The notes under the pieces are model-generated. The model worked only from the letters and a program-made list of their open reading frames with translations, was not told where the DNA came from and searched no databases. This document shows positions 1-5,983 of a stretch of DNA of 7,267 nucleotides, in pieces. Numbering within the stretch: the first letter of the stretch is position 1; the number at the start of each line of letters is the position of its first letter. This DNA comes from Anaerolineae bacterium (GTDB lineage: Bacteria > Chloroflexota > Anaerolineae > JAFGEY01). The position numbers were made by a program, and so were the translations under genes. The stretch is from positions 1 through 7,267 of the forward strand of contig JAFGIE010000151.1 in NCBI GenBank assembly GCA_016929775.1. The letters are read 5' to 3'.

Positions 1-29
1 AGTCGGTCGCCGACTCGGAGTCGGTCGCC
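1..29. repeat. 18-bp tandem repeat cut by the window edge
   Basis: AGTCGGTCGCC occurs at 1-11 and again at 19-29, giving about 1.6 copies of an 18-bp unit. The copies enclose an inverted repeat, CCGACTC (10-16) and GAGTCGG (18-24). The array may continue to the left of the window. With so little of it visible I cannot say whether it lies in a gene or is intergenic. Confidence 0.45.
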
Positions 30-96
30 TGTCTGGGCTTTGCTGCCAGTGCTCATGCTCTCCCCTGCTCCTCGACGGGTGGTCTACCCTGTTGGT

Positions 97-129
97 TGGC
101 AGGCAACCGGTCCTGCCGGCTGCCTGCCA
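97..129 (-). terminator. Hairpin downstream of the thuA-DUF1080 unit, possible terminator
   Basis: TGGCAGGCA (97-105) and TGCCTGCCA (121-129) are perfect 9-bp arms. An inner CCGG/CCGG pair (107-110 and 116-119) extends the stem around a TCCTG loop. It begins 21 nt past the stop codon of the DUF1080 gene, where a transcript end is expected. No T-run follows on the minus strand, so intrinsic termination would be weak. It could equally be an mRNA-stabilising or REP-like hairpin. The rest of 1-150 shows no supported gene. Confidence 0.4.
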
Positions 130-150
130 CTCGTCGACCGACGCGATCGG

Positions 151-918
151 CTAGTAGTCGATCGGCTCGATCGGGCGGACCCAGATGTTGCGAAAGCGCA
201 CCAGGTCCCCGTGGTCCTGGAGCGAGATCGGCCCGGTGGGTGGGTGCGGCTCGTCGTACGAAGCCACGATCTTGTGTCCCGTCGGCCCCTGGATCGCCTG
301 GTGATAGTGGACCACGACCCCGTTATGGAGCACGGTGGCATAGGCAGGGCTGACCAGCTTGGTCCCGTCAAAGCGCGGCGCGATGAACAGGATGTCATAG
401 GTCTGCCACATGCCCGGCGGGCGTGCGGCGTTCACCTGCGGCGCATACTGCCCATAGATCGCGCCCGCGTGCCCGTCGGCATAGGTCACGTTGTCATAGC
501 TGTCCAGGACCTGGATCTCGTACTTGCCCATGAGGAACACGCCGCTGTTCCCGCGTCCCTGGCTGTTCCCCTTGACCACCTCGGGCGCCGCCCACTCGAT
601 GTGCAGGTGGCAGTCGCCAAAAGACGCCTTGGTCTCGATGCTGCCCGTGCGCGGCACGACCTCCATCGCCCCATCGGCGATCTTCCACTGGATCGGCCCA
701 CCGTCGCGCCCGACCCACGCGGAGGCGTCGACGCCGTCAAAGAGCACGATCGCGTCCGATGGCGGCGTGCCCGCTTGCTCCTGTGTGCTCGGCGTGCCGG
801 GGTCGATCACGCGCGGCTGGGGTCGCCTGCCGTCGTGTACGCGCCACTTGGAGCCGGGCAGCATCGGCGTGTCGTCATAGCCCACCGGCGCGGCGTGTGG
901 CTGTGGTGCTTGTGTCAT
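151..918 (-). CDS. DUF1080 family protein (3-keto-disaccharide hydrolase-like)
   Basis: This 255-residue protein shows the core of the DUF1080 family, whose fold is a concanavalin-like jelly roll related to glycosyl hydrolases. Visible landmarks are LFDG at 59-62, the LHIEW strand at 105-109, GRGNSGVFL at 121-129, YEIQVLDS at 133-140, GAIYGQ at 152-157, and a C-terminal block (about 229-247) containing LQDHG and FRNIWV. The N-terminal stretch GYDDTPMLPG...WRVHDG (13-30) recalls members common in Planctomycetes and relatives. There is no signal peptide, so a cytoplasmic location is inferred. Characterised family members cleave 3-keto-glycosides; the substrate here is unknown. I chose the ATG at 918 because GGAAG lies just upstream. 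A longer in-frame TTG start near 945 would put that site inside the gene. It starts 40 bp after the ThuA-like gene ends and is probably co-transcribed with it. Confidence 0.88.
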   Translation of the reverse strand: MTQAPQPHAAPVGYDDTPMLPGSKWRVHDGRRPQPRVIDPGTPSTQEQAGTPPSDAIVLFDGVDASAWVGRDGGPIQWKIADGAMEVVPRTGSIETKASFGDCHLHIEWAAPEVVKGNSQGRGNSGVFLMGKYEIQVLDSYDNVTYADGHAGAIYGQYAPQVNAARPPGMWQTYDILFIAPRFDGTKLVSPAYATVLHNGVVVHYHQAIQGPTGHKIVASYDEPHPPTGPISLQDHGDLVRFRNIWVRPIEPIDY

Positions 919-958
919 GTTCTTCCATCCTTTCCGTCGGGGCAAGCCCCCTGCTCTG

Positions 959-1711
959 CTAGTCCTCGATCACTACGTCTTCGATCGGCTGTGGGTGGTG
1001 CGGCGCCTGGCGCAGGTCGCGGAACCCGACCACGTTCACCGGCGCGCACCAGCGCACCGCGTTGGTGATCACTTGTTGCACCTCAGGCTGGTGGTAGATC
1101 GGGAACGTCTCGTGCCCGGGCTGAAAGTAGAACACCTTGCCCCGTCCCCTGTACCAGCAGCACCCACTCCGAAAAACCTCGCCGCCCTGGAACCAGCTGA
1201 TGTAAATCAGCTCGTCGGGCTGCGGGATGTCAAAGAACTCGCCGTACATCTCGGTGTGCGGGATCTCGAAATACTCGCCCATGCCCTCGACGATCGGGTG
1301 TCCTGGCGCGGTGACCCACATGCGGTTCCGTTCGCCGATCTCGCGCCACTTGAGCGAGCAGTTCGTGCCCATGAGCCGCTTGAAGATCTTGGAAAAGTGG
1401 CCCGAGTGGAGGACGATCAGGCCCATCCCCCCCAGCACGCGCTGCTGCACCTTGTCGACGATCTCGTCCTTGACCTCTCCGTGCGCCATGTGGCCCCACC
1501 AGATCAGCACATCGGTGCTCGCCAGCACCTCGTCGGTCAAGCCGTGCTCCGGTTCGTCGAGCGTGGCGGTGCCTGCCGTCACATCTGCCTGGGTGTTGAG
1601 AAAGCCGGCGATCGCGCTGTGGATCCCCTGCGGGTAGATCGCCGCGATGTGCGCGTCGCGCCTTTCGTGCCGGAACTCGTTCCATACAGTCACGCGAATC
1701 TTGTCCGCCAT
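959..1711 (-). CDS. thuA: ThuA-like domain protein (trehalose-utilisation family)
   Basis: The 250-residue product has the features of ThuA, a class I glutamine-amidotransferase-like fold. These include an opening strand [10 protein letters not shown] (7-16), WWGH at 71-74 after a hydrophobic strand, [11 protein letters not shown] at 97-107 where the nucleophile elbow of true amidotransferases would lie, GHPI at 137-140, [10 protein letters not shown] at 154-163 and YFQPGHET at 195-202. Length is normal for the family and there is no signal peptide. ThuA in rhizobia belongs to the trehalose/maltitol pathway that passes through 3-keto-disaccharides; its exact reaction is poorly defined. It is the first gene of the unit with the DUF1080 gene, which supports a role in keto-sugar handling. 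The ATG at 1711 is preceded by AGAGGAGAG, about 11 nt away, a slightly long spacing. The symbol denotes the family and does not claim orthology. Confidence 0.85.
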   Translation of the reverse strand: MADKIRVTVWNEFRHERRDAHIAAIYPQGIHSAIAGFLNTQADVTAGTATLDEPEHGLTDEVLASTDVLIWWGHMAHGEVKDEIVDKVQQRVLGGMGLIVLHSGHFSKIFKRLMGTNCSLKWREIGERNRMWVTAPGHPIVEGMGEYFEIPHTEMYGEFFDIPQPDELIYISWFQGGEVFRSGCCWYRGRGKVFYFQPGHETFPIYHQPEVQQVITNAVRWCAPVNVVGFRDLRQAPHHPQPIEDVVIED

Positions 1712-1789
1712 CGTGTTCGTTTCTCTCCTCTGTGGTGTGGTGTCTTATCAACGCTGCCGTCGGTATGGTGGCAGCATCATTGCCCCGAT

Positions 1790-1818
1790 ACTGTACACCC
1801 GTTTGGCGGTAGGCACAA
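1790..1818 (-). promoter_or_regulatory. Sigma-70-like promoter for the thuA-DUF1080 unit
   Basis: On the minus strand TTGTGC (1813-1818) is separated by exactly 17 bp from TACAGT (1790-1795). The predicted transcript start, near 1783, gives a leader of about 70 nt before the ThuA ATG at 1711. It lies immediately after the terminator of the preceding unit. Both hexamers deviate from consensus, so moderate strength is inferred. Confidence 0.45.
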
Positions 1819-1828
1819 ACGCAAAACG

Positions 1829-1878
1829 GACATCCGATGTCGCGCCCCACGCTAGCGCAGGTCGCGACACCGGATGTC
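1829..1878 (-). terminator. Rho-independent terminator of the PA14 surface-protein unit
   Basis: GACATCCGATGTCGCG (1829-1844) and CGCGACACCGGATGTC (1863-1878) pair over 15 of 16 positions around an 18-nt loop, which itself contains the palindrome CGCTAGCG (1850-1857). Read on the minus strand, the stem is followed by CGTTTTGCGTTTGTG, a T-rich tail. It begins 29 nt past the TAA at 1908-1910. The left arm is also self-complementary (GACATC-C-GATGTC), so alternative foldings or a protein-binding site are possible. Confidence 0.65.
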
Positions 1879-1907
1879 TGTGACTGTCTAGATCTGCCCG
1901 GATGGCC

Positions 1908-4112
1908 TTACCGCCGCCACCCTCGCCACAGGGGGCGATCGCCCGGGAGCGGCGGCAGGTCGTCGGGCAGCCCGCCCCTGGCGCGGTTCTCCGTGCCCGG
2001 GCTGGGCGTGCTCAGGGCGCGCCAGGCGCCCTTGGCGTCACGCCCCCAGCTGGCATCGGCGTCGAGGCTCGGCACGCGGACCGCGTCCACGACCTCGGCG
2101 TCCGCGTCGAGGAGCTGCACCTGCGCGCCGTCATCGTCGAGCGTGAGCGCCGTCTCGCGCAAATAGAGGACCAGGTACTCCCCCGCCCCGAGCGCCGTCC
2201 CAGTGGGAAGGCGATAGGCCAACTGCGCGTCTGCGTCCCCGCTGGCGATCCACCAGCCGCCCAGGTCCACACGCACGTCCGATCCGTTATACAGCTCGAT
2301 CCACTCGTCGCCCGCGTCGGCGGTCCCGTCCTCGTCCCAGTCGATCGCGCCCGGGCGCGGCAGGACTTCGTTCAGGCGGACGCCGTCCGGCAGCGGTTCG
2401 CCGGTCGGCGTTGGCGTCGGCTCGCTGCTCGGAGGCGTCGGCGTCGGCTCACTGCTCGGAGGCGTCGGCGTCGGCTCGCTGGGCGGAGGCGTCGGCGTCG
2501 GCGTGGGCAGGTTCCCCAGGCGCGTCCACCAAACGCGCGCCCGCGCATCTCCGCTGTGCTCGGCATAGGTCACCTGCAGCGTGGCTGCGCCGTCGAGCGC
2601 CAGGTCTGCGCTGTAGATGCGACTGGTGGCGCTGTGCCACTCGTCGATCGCCAGCTTGCCGTCGACATACACGCGGATCGCATCGTCAGCCTGGGCGTAC
2701 AGGCGGTACATCCCCGCGCCAAACGTGACCTTGCGCGTCCAGCGCGCCGAAAAGTCGTTCTCTGGCAGGCCCACCGCTGGGGCGCGCGCGCCCCACGCAA
2801 AGTCGATCCCGGCGTCCCCGCCCGCGCTGCGGTCGTTGCGCACCAAGACCGGTTCGCCGTTCAGCGTGCGGTTGGGCCAGTACTCGCCCTTCCAGTCGGG
2901 ATAGCTGGGCGCTACCTGCTCCCACCACACGGCGAGGCGCGCGGCGCCGCCGTGCTCATAGTACTCGACGCGGATCGGATGCCACCCGCGCACGATCGCC
3001 AGCTCGCCGCTGACCTCGTGCACGCCGTGGTCGTACCAGGCGTCGATCACCAGCCGGTCATCGACCCACAGGCGCATCCCATCGTCGACCAGCGCGCGGA
3101 AGCGGTAGGTCCGCCCGTCAAAGTAGACGCGGCGCGTCCAGCGCACGCTATAGCTGTCGTCGGGCAGTCCGGGCGCCGGGGCGCCCGTGCCCCAGTTGTA
3201 GTCGAGCCCTGCCGAGCCGTCCGGGTTGCGGTCGTTGCGCACCAGGGCGGGCGCGCCGCTCAGGGTGCGGTTGGACCAGTACGTGCCCTGCCAGTCGGGA
3301 TAGCTGGGCGCCGCGATCCGTTCCCACCATACCGCCAACCGGGCCTTGCCGATCCGCTCATAGTACTCGACGCGGATCTTGTGCTCGCCCTTGACCACGG
3401 CGTGGTCGGCGGTCAAGAGCACCCCATCGTGATCGGACCACGCGTCCAAGATCAGGGCATCGTCCACATAGATCCGCACGCCATCGTCGATCAGGGCGTA
3501 AAAGCGGATCGTGCCCATCTCAAGGGCGACCGTGCGCGTCCAGCGTGCGGAAAAGTAGTCGTTGCCGATCGCCGGATCGGGGCTTCCGGTCCCCCAGTTA
3601 TGGTCGAGCCCGGCTGAACCATCCGGGTGACGGTCGTTGCGCACCAAGACCGGCGCGCCGCTCAGGGTGTGGTTGGGCCAGTACTCGCCGCGCCAGTCCG
3701 TGATCGGCTTTTGCGCCGTCGGCGTGGCAGTTGGCGAGACCGGCGTCGCCGTGGGCTGCACGGGCGTTGCTGTGGGCTCGACGGGCGTTGCCGTCGGCTG
3801 GAGCGGTGTCGCCGTGGGCTGCACGGGCGTTGCCGTGGGCTCGACGGGCGTAGTAGTCGGCTCGACAGGTGTCGCCGTCGGCTCGACGGGCGTAGCGCTC
3901 GGCGTCTGCGCCGCTGGTGTCTGCACCGCCGGCGTCTGCGCCGCCGGGCCCGGATCGGATCCCCTGCCGGCGCTCCAGACCAAGCCGACCATGAGCGCCA
4001 GGTCGATCAGCACGATCAGCGCCCCGACGATCAGCAAGCCGACCAGCAAGCGTGAAGACCAGGTCGGTAGACCATCATACCATCTATGACGAGGCTGTGT
4101 GTTGTGTGCCAT
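1908..4112 (-). CDS. Membrane-anchored surface protein: three PA14 domains and a lamin-tail domain
   Basis: The 734-residue protein has a short basic N-terminus, one hydrophobic helix at about 22-46 (type II anchor, N-in), and a Thr/Pro stalk (about 53-136). Three PA14-like domains follow at about 140-265, 274-397 and 407-530. Each opens with W-x-G-x-Y-W and ends with a V-WW block, and each carries the PA14 core: DDG-R-YVDD-DAW, DDG-R-WVDD-DAW and DDA-R-YVDG-DEW. A second Ser/Pro/Thr linker spans 535-575. A lamin-tail (LTD) domain at about 577-695 shows [22 protein letters not shown] and [10 protein letters not shown]14 domains often bind carbohydrate and LTD occurs on bacterial extracellular proteins, so a surface adhesion or glycan-binding role is inferred. 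No catalytic domain is seen. It starts 18 bp after the small membrane protein gene and is probably co-transcribed with it. The start at 4112 has a weak GGGATGGGA upstream. Confidence 0.9.
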   Translation of the reverse strand: MAHNTQPRHRWYDGLPTWSSRLLVGLLIVGALIVLIDLALMVGLVWSAGRGSDPGPAAQTPAVQTPAAQTPSATPVEPTATPVEPTTTPVEPTATPVQPTATPLQPTATPVEPTATPVQPTATPVSPTATPTAQKPITDWRGEYWPNHTLSGAPVLVRNDRHPDGSAGLDHNWGTGSPDPAIGNDYFSARWTRTVALEMGTIRFYALIDDGVRIYVDDALILDAWSDHDGVLLTADHAVVKGEHKIRVEYYERIGKARLAVWWERIAAPSYPDWQGTYWSNRTLSGAPALVRNDRNPDGSAGLDYNWGTGAPAPGLPDDSYSVRWTRRVYFDGRTYRFRALVDDGMRLWVDDRLVIDAWYDHGVHEVSGELAIVRGWHPIRVEYYEHGGAARLAVWWEQVAPSYPDWKGEYWPNRTLNGEPVLVRNDRSAGGDAGIDFAWGARAPAVGLPENDFSARWTRKVTFGAGMYRLYAQADDAIRVYVDGKLAIDEWHSATSRIYSADLALDGAATLQVTYAEHSGDARARVWWTRLGNLPTPTPTPPPSEPTPTPPSSEPTPTPPSSEPTPTPTGEPLPDGVRLNEVLPRPGAIDWDEDGTADAGDEWIELYNGSDVRVDLGGWWIASGDADAQLAYRLPTGTALGAGEYLVLYLRETALTLDDDGAQVQLLDADAEVVDAVRVPSLDADASWGRDAKGAWRALSTPSPGTENRARGGLPDDLPPLPGDRPLWRGWRR
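2388..2510 (-). repeat. Pro/Thr/Ser linker repeat between PA14-3 and the LTD domain
   Basis: This stretch encodes residues 535-575 of the surface protein. The motif SEPTPTPPS recurs, and the DNA repeats roughly every 30 bp (GGCGTCGGCGTCGGCTC-type units). It is an inter-domain spacer. Near-identical units make length variation by slippage or recombination likely. Confidence 0.75.
2523..3695 (-). repeat. Three tandem PA14-domain coding repeats (about 400 bp each)
   Basis: This encodes residues 140-530. The domains recur with a period of about 133-134 residues. They share blocks such as [24 protein letters not shown] and, in the first two domains, RVEYYE. Stretches are also similar at the DNA level, for example CTCATAGTACTCGACGCGGATC near 2957 and 3357. 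This indicates internal duplication. The third unit is the most divergent. Confidence 0.8.
3720..3893 (-). repeat. Eight 21-bp repeats encoding a [11 protein letters not shown] stalk
   Basis: Residues 74-131 of the surface protein are eight heptads of the form TPV-(E/Q/S)-PTA with small changes ([14 protein letters not shown]). They lie between the membrane anchor and the first PA14 domain and would form an extended, possibly O-glycosylated spacer. The 21-bp DNA units alternate GGCTCGACGGGCGT and GGCTGCACGGGCGT, so changes occur mainly at the E/Q codon. Confidence 0.85.
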
Positions 4113-4130
4113 TTTCCCATCCCTACTCCC

Positions 4131-4466
4131 CTACTGCGTGCAGTACCAGGTCTGCACGTCCTTCCCTTTGCAGACGTCGATCGGGTCGTCCAGGTTCCAC
4201 GCGCCCGCTTCCGAGCGGAGCGCGCGCGCGTCAAAGGCCAGGTCCCTGGGCCGGACGGTGCACAGCCCGCTCAGGACGGCGGTCGCGACAGCGGAGCGCA
4301 GGATCGCGCACGCTGCGCCCGGCAAGCCCAGCACCTGCTCGTAGGGCAGGGCGACCAGCGCGCCCAACAGCGCGCCCGCCGCCAGCGCCAGGACAACGCC
4401 TTGCAGCGCTGGGTGGCTGTGCATCTGAATGACTGTGAGCCCTCTGTGCATCGTACCTTCGAACAT
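4131..4466 (-). CDS. Small two-helix membrane protein, hypothetical
   Basis: I do not recognise this 111-residue protein. It has two hydrophobic segments at about 21-40 and 48-69, then a hydrophilic tail (70-111) with two cysteines (99 and 109) and an aromatic WYC near the end. The reading frame is open up to 4637, but I prefer the ATG at 4466. It follows GGGGAAA and lies about 50 nt after the candidate ECF promoter, and the upstream part of the frame looks non-coding. A second start at 4451, with GAAGG four nt upstream, is almost as good and would give 106 residues. It is followed 18 bp later by the PA14 surface-protein gene, so it may assist that protein's export or anchoring. That is inference from position only. 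Confidence 0.55.
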   Translation of the reverse strand: MFEGTMHRGLTVIQMHSHPALQGVVLALAAGALLGALVALPYEQVLGLPGAACAILRSAVATAVLSGLCTVRPRDLAFDARALRSEAGAWNLDDPIDVCKGKDVQTWYCTQ

Positions 4467-4523
4467 GCTGCTTTCCCCGTTCCCACTGTGCCGTTGTGCT
4501 CTCGTGTCTGCCGTCGCCTTTAT

Positions 4524-4549
4524 GACGCTGGCGAGCGACGCTTGGTTCC
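4524..4549 (-). promoter_or_regulatory. ECF-sigma-type promoter candidate for the surface-protein unit
   Basis: On the minus strand GGAAC (4545-4549) is followed after 17 bp by CGTC (4524-4527). This matches the general ECF pattern of GGAAC, 16-17 bp, then CGTC. Transcription from it would start near 4515, about 50 nt before the ATG at 4466. No good sigma-70 match was found in this interval. The motif is short and could arise by chance in GC-rich DNA. Confidence 0.35.
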
Positions 4550-4561
4550 ATGGCGTGGCGC

Positions 4562-4590
4562 TTGCCAAGTCTGGGCAAACCAGGTAGGAT
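4562..4590 (+). promoter_or_regulatory. Sigma-70-like promoter, plus strand, divergent from the surface unit
   Basis: TTGCCA (4562-4567), a 17-bp spacer and TAGGAT (4585-4590) predict a start near 4597. It lies 12 bp from the ECF-type candidate and points the opposite way. Downstream, 52 nt from the predicted start, are a good ribosome binding site and a 12-codon ORF. Confidence 0.4.
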
Positions 4591-4648
4591 CGGGGCAGTT
4601 GGCGTGGCCTGTTCGTGCGGTCCGCGCGATGGGACAAAGGAGAGGGAA

Positions 4649-4687
4649 ATGGGGTTTTCGGTGGACGAGGATCTCAAGGCGCTCTAG
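4649..4687 (+). CDS. Possible 12-codon micro-ORF or gene remnant
   Basis: An ATG at 4649 follows AAGGAG (4637-4642) at a 6-nt spacing, the best plus-strand initiation site in this gap. The frame reads MGFSVDEDLKAL and stops at TAG (4685-4687). It could be a leader peptide, a small protein, or the start of a gene cut short by a nonsense mutation or deletion. No continuation in any frame looks like protein. The promoter at 4562-4590 adds support, but a peptide of this length cannot be confirmed from sequence alone. Confidence 0.25.
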   Translation: MGFSVDEDLKAL

Positions 4688-4720
4688 CCGCCCGCCTTGG
4701 CACGGGCTGGGGGCTCTCGC

Positions 4721-4772
4721 AAAAAAGCAAAGCGCCCCTGCGCAGCCAGATACCTGGCTGTGCAGGGGCGCT
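4721..4772 (-). terminator. Strong intrinsic terminator after the KPE-tail protein gene
   Basis: AGCGCCCCTGC (4731-4741) pairs perfectly with GCAGGGGCGCT (4762-4772). After one mismatch, CAGCCAG (4743-4749) pairs with CTGGCTG (4754-4760) around a 4-nt loop. Read on the minus strand the hairpin is followed by TTTGCTTTTTT (4731-4721). The stem begins 12 nt past the stop codon of the 260-residue protein. No T-run follows on the plus strand, so it is directional. Confidence 0.88.
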
Positions 4773-4784
4773 GATGCGCAGGCG

Positions 4785-5567
4785 CTACTTGTTCTTTGGC
4801 CCTGCGTGATCCGGCTTTCGCGGCGGATCGGGCTTTTCCGGTTTCTCCGGTTTCTCGGGCTTTTCCGGTTTCTCGGGCTTGTCCGGCTTCTCCGGTTTCT
4901 CGGGCTTGTCCGGTTTCTCGGGCTTGACCTTTTCTTCGTTGCACTGGTTGCGCACGACAAAGATCGCCTCTGCGGTCAGCTCTTCGTCGCCCGTCGCCGT
5001 GATCGTGACGTGGATCTGCTCGCCCTTGCCGGCGCTCGCCCACGCCTCGTTCACGTACACGGTCACCTTGAAGCGTCCAGGCTTGCTGGTCCCCAGCTCC
5101 TCCCACGTATCGGGCGAGACCTCGATGTGGTCGACCCAGTCGGCGCCCTGGGTCACCTCAGCCGTGATCACCACGTTGGTCGCCGTGATCGTGCCGTGGT
5201 TCTTGAGCGATCCCTGTGCCGAGTACAGGTCGCGGCACCTGCCTCCGGCGTTCAGGTGTGGGGGATGAAAGACGATGCCCGAGATGCCTGGTTCGTCCGT
5301 CGGCTCTGGCTCCTCCGCCGGAAGGGGCGCCGGCTCTTCGTCCAACGCTGGCCCCTCGACGGGGGGTTCGATCACCAGCTCAGGCGCCAGCTCGAACGGT
5401 ACGGGTTCGGGCGCCTCCACAGCGATCGTCAGCTGTGGCGCGGGCGCCTCGATCGGCGCCGCTTGGTCCACGATGGCCTCTGTTCCAGCCATGAGCGCAC
5501 CGCCGCCGACCAACGTCACCAGCGCCAGCACCCAGCGCAGCGTTTCTCCAAGCATGAGACGAAACAT
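4785..5567 (-). CDS. Secreted or anchored protein with beta-sandwich-like domain and KPE-repeat tail
   Basis: I do not recognise a named family for this 260-residue protein. A hydrophobic segment at about 11-27 follows a short N-terminus with two arginines and fits a signal peptide or membrane anchor. Residues 30-93 are acidic and proline-rich, a probable spacer. Residues 95-209 look like a beta-sandwich of the CARDB/DUF11 kind (alternating strands such as ITATNVVITAEVT and RFKVTVYVNEAW). They are bracketed by the only two cysteines, Cys111 and Cys209, which could form a disulfide. Residues 213-252 are a Lys-Pro-Glu/Asp repeat, seen elsewhere as an extended wall or matrix spacer. A strong AGGAGGG (5573-5579) precedes the ATG at 5567. 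It is flanked by its own promoter and terminator, so it is a single-gene unit. An envelope role is inferred. Confidence 0.75.
   Translation of the reverse strand: MFRLMLGETLRWVLALVTLVGGGALMAGTEAIVDQAAPIEAPAPQLTIAVEAPEPVPFELAPELVIEPPVEGPALDEEPAPLPAEEPEPTDEPGISGIVFHPPHLNAGGRCRDLYSAQGSLKNHGTITATNVVITAEVTQGADWVDHIEVSPDTWEELGTSKPGRFKVTVYVNEAWASAGKGEQIHVTITATGDEELTAEAIFVVRNQCNEEKVKPEKPDKPEKPEKPDKPEKPEKPEKPEKPEKPDPPRKPDHAGPKNK
4824..4925 (-). repeat. 9-bp-based repeat encoding the KPEKPD/KPEKPE tail
   Basis: Residues 215-248 of the 260-residue protein are tandem KPE and KPD triplets. On the plus strand the DNA alternates TTCTCCGGT, TTCTCGGGC and TTGTCCGGC units. Tandem 9-bp units keep the frame when copies are gained or lost, so the tail length probably varies between strains. 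Confidence 0.85.
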
Positions 5568-5667
5568 GACAGCCCTCCTGTGCCCAGACGTGCGCGAAGC
5601 AGGGACTTCCTTAACATGATATACACCTGCCGGGCGCGAGTACTACATGTCTGCGGCCTATACTTCC

Positions 5668-5676
5668 ATTATACCA
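5668..5676 (-). promoter_or_regulatory. Extended -10 promoter for the KPE-tail protein gene
   Basis: TGGTATAAT on the minus strand is a perfect TATAAT preceded by the TGn extension. No good -35 hexamer lies 16-18 bp upstream, which is tolerated in extended -10 promoters. The predicted start near 5661 leaves a leader of about 94 nt before the ATG at 5567. Confidence 0.55.
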
Positions 5677-5725
5677 TACCTCCTCGAAACCGACTACCCG
5701 CGCGGGAAAGAGACCTACCCCCCCA

Positions 5726-5747
5726 CCCCCTCCCAGCTGGGAGGGGG
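5726..5747. repeat. Perfect 22-bp palindrome
   Basis: CCCCCTCCCAG followed directly by its reverse complement CTGGGAGGGGG, with no loop. It sits about 50 bp upstream of the extended -10 promoter. It resembles the hairpin half of the composite repeat further right (CCCCTCTCC...GGGGAGGGG) and may be a diverged member of that family. Confidence 0.7.
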
Positions 5748-5821
5748 AGCAAGAGCCGCCGCGCGGAAGGAGACTCGTCCCGACGGTCCTCCACCGGGAC
5801 GCCGCCGCCGCGATGTGGGCG

Positions 5822-5906
5822 CTGCCTCCCCTCTCCACGCTGGGGAGGGGCTGGGGGAGGGGTCCGTGCGTCCTGGCATCCCCCCGCGGGAGCGGAGGGA
5901 CGAGCG
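5822..5906 (+). repeat. Composite hairpin/G-quadruplex repeat, copy A
   Basis: The unit begins CTGCCTCCCCTCTCC and contains a hairpin (CCCCTCTCC, 5-nt loop, GGGGAGGGG). A predicted G-quadruplex motif G4-A-G4-CT-G5-A-G4 lies at 5842-5862, followed by TCCGTGCGTCCTGG. It ends in the short element ATCCCCCCGCGGGAGCGG then AGGGACGAGCG. The same order recurs at 6167 and 6255. Confidence 0.85.
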
Positions 5907-5945
5907 TACAAAGCGCTCGCGCCGATGCTCCTCACATCCACTGCT

Positions 5946-5971
5946 CGCGCCGACGCTCCAGCGTCGGCGCG
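5946..5971. repeat. Inverted repeat with perfect 12-bp arms
   Basis: CGCGCCGACGCT (5946-5957), a CC loop, then AGCGTCGGCGCG (5960-5971). A partial copy of the left arm, GCTCGCGCCGATGCT, lies just upstream near 5915-5929. No T-run follows on either strand, so it is more likely a REP-type element than a terminator. Confidence 0.7.
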
Positions 5972-5983
5972 TCTGTGCTTCCC

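Noticed and set aside
919..945. Upstream TTG start for the DUF1080 protein
   Set aside because: The ATG at 918 has its own Shine-Dalgarno-like GGAAG, which would be inside the gene if the TTG were used, and the extra residues do not look like family sequence.
40..1068. 342-codon and neighbouring 312-codon plus-strand open frames opposite the DUF1080 and ThuA genes
   Set aside because: They are antisense to two confidently recognised families and have no ribosome binding site or recognisable motifs.
1902..3617. 571-codon open frame on the plus strand, antisense to the PA14 gene
   Set aside because: The minus-strand frame has clear PA14 and LTD domains. The plus-strand product is low-complexity and Arg/Ala/Val-rich, as expected from the mirror of a GC-rich gene.
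4467..4637. N-terminal extension of the small membrane protein to 168 residues
   Set aside because: The extra 57 residues look non-coding, have no ribosome binding site at the upstream ATG, and would overlap both promoter candidates.
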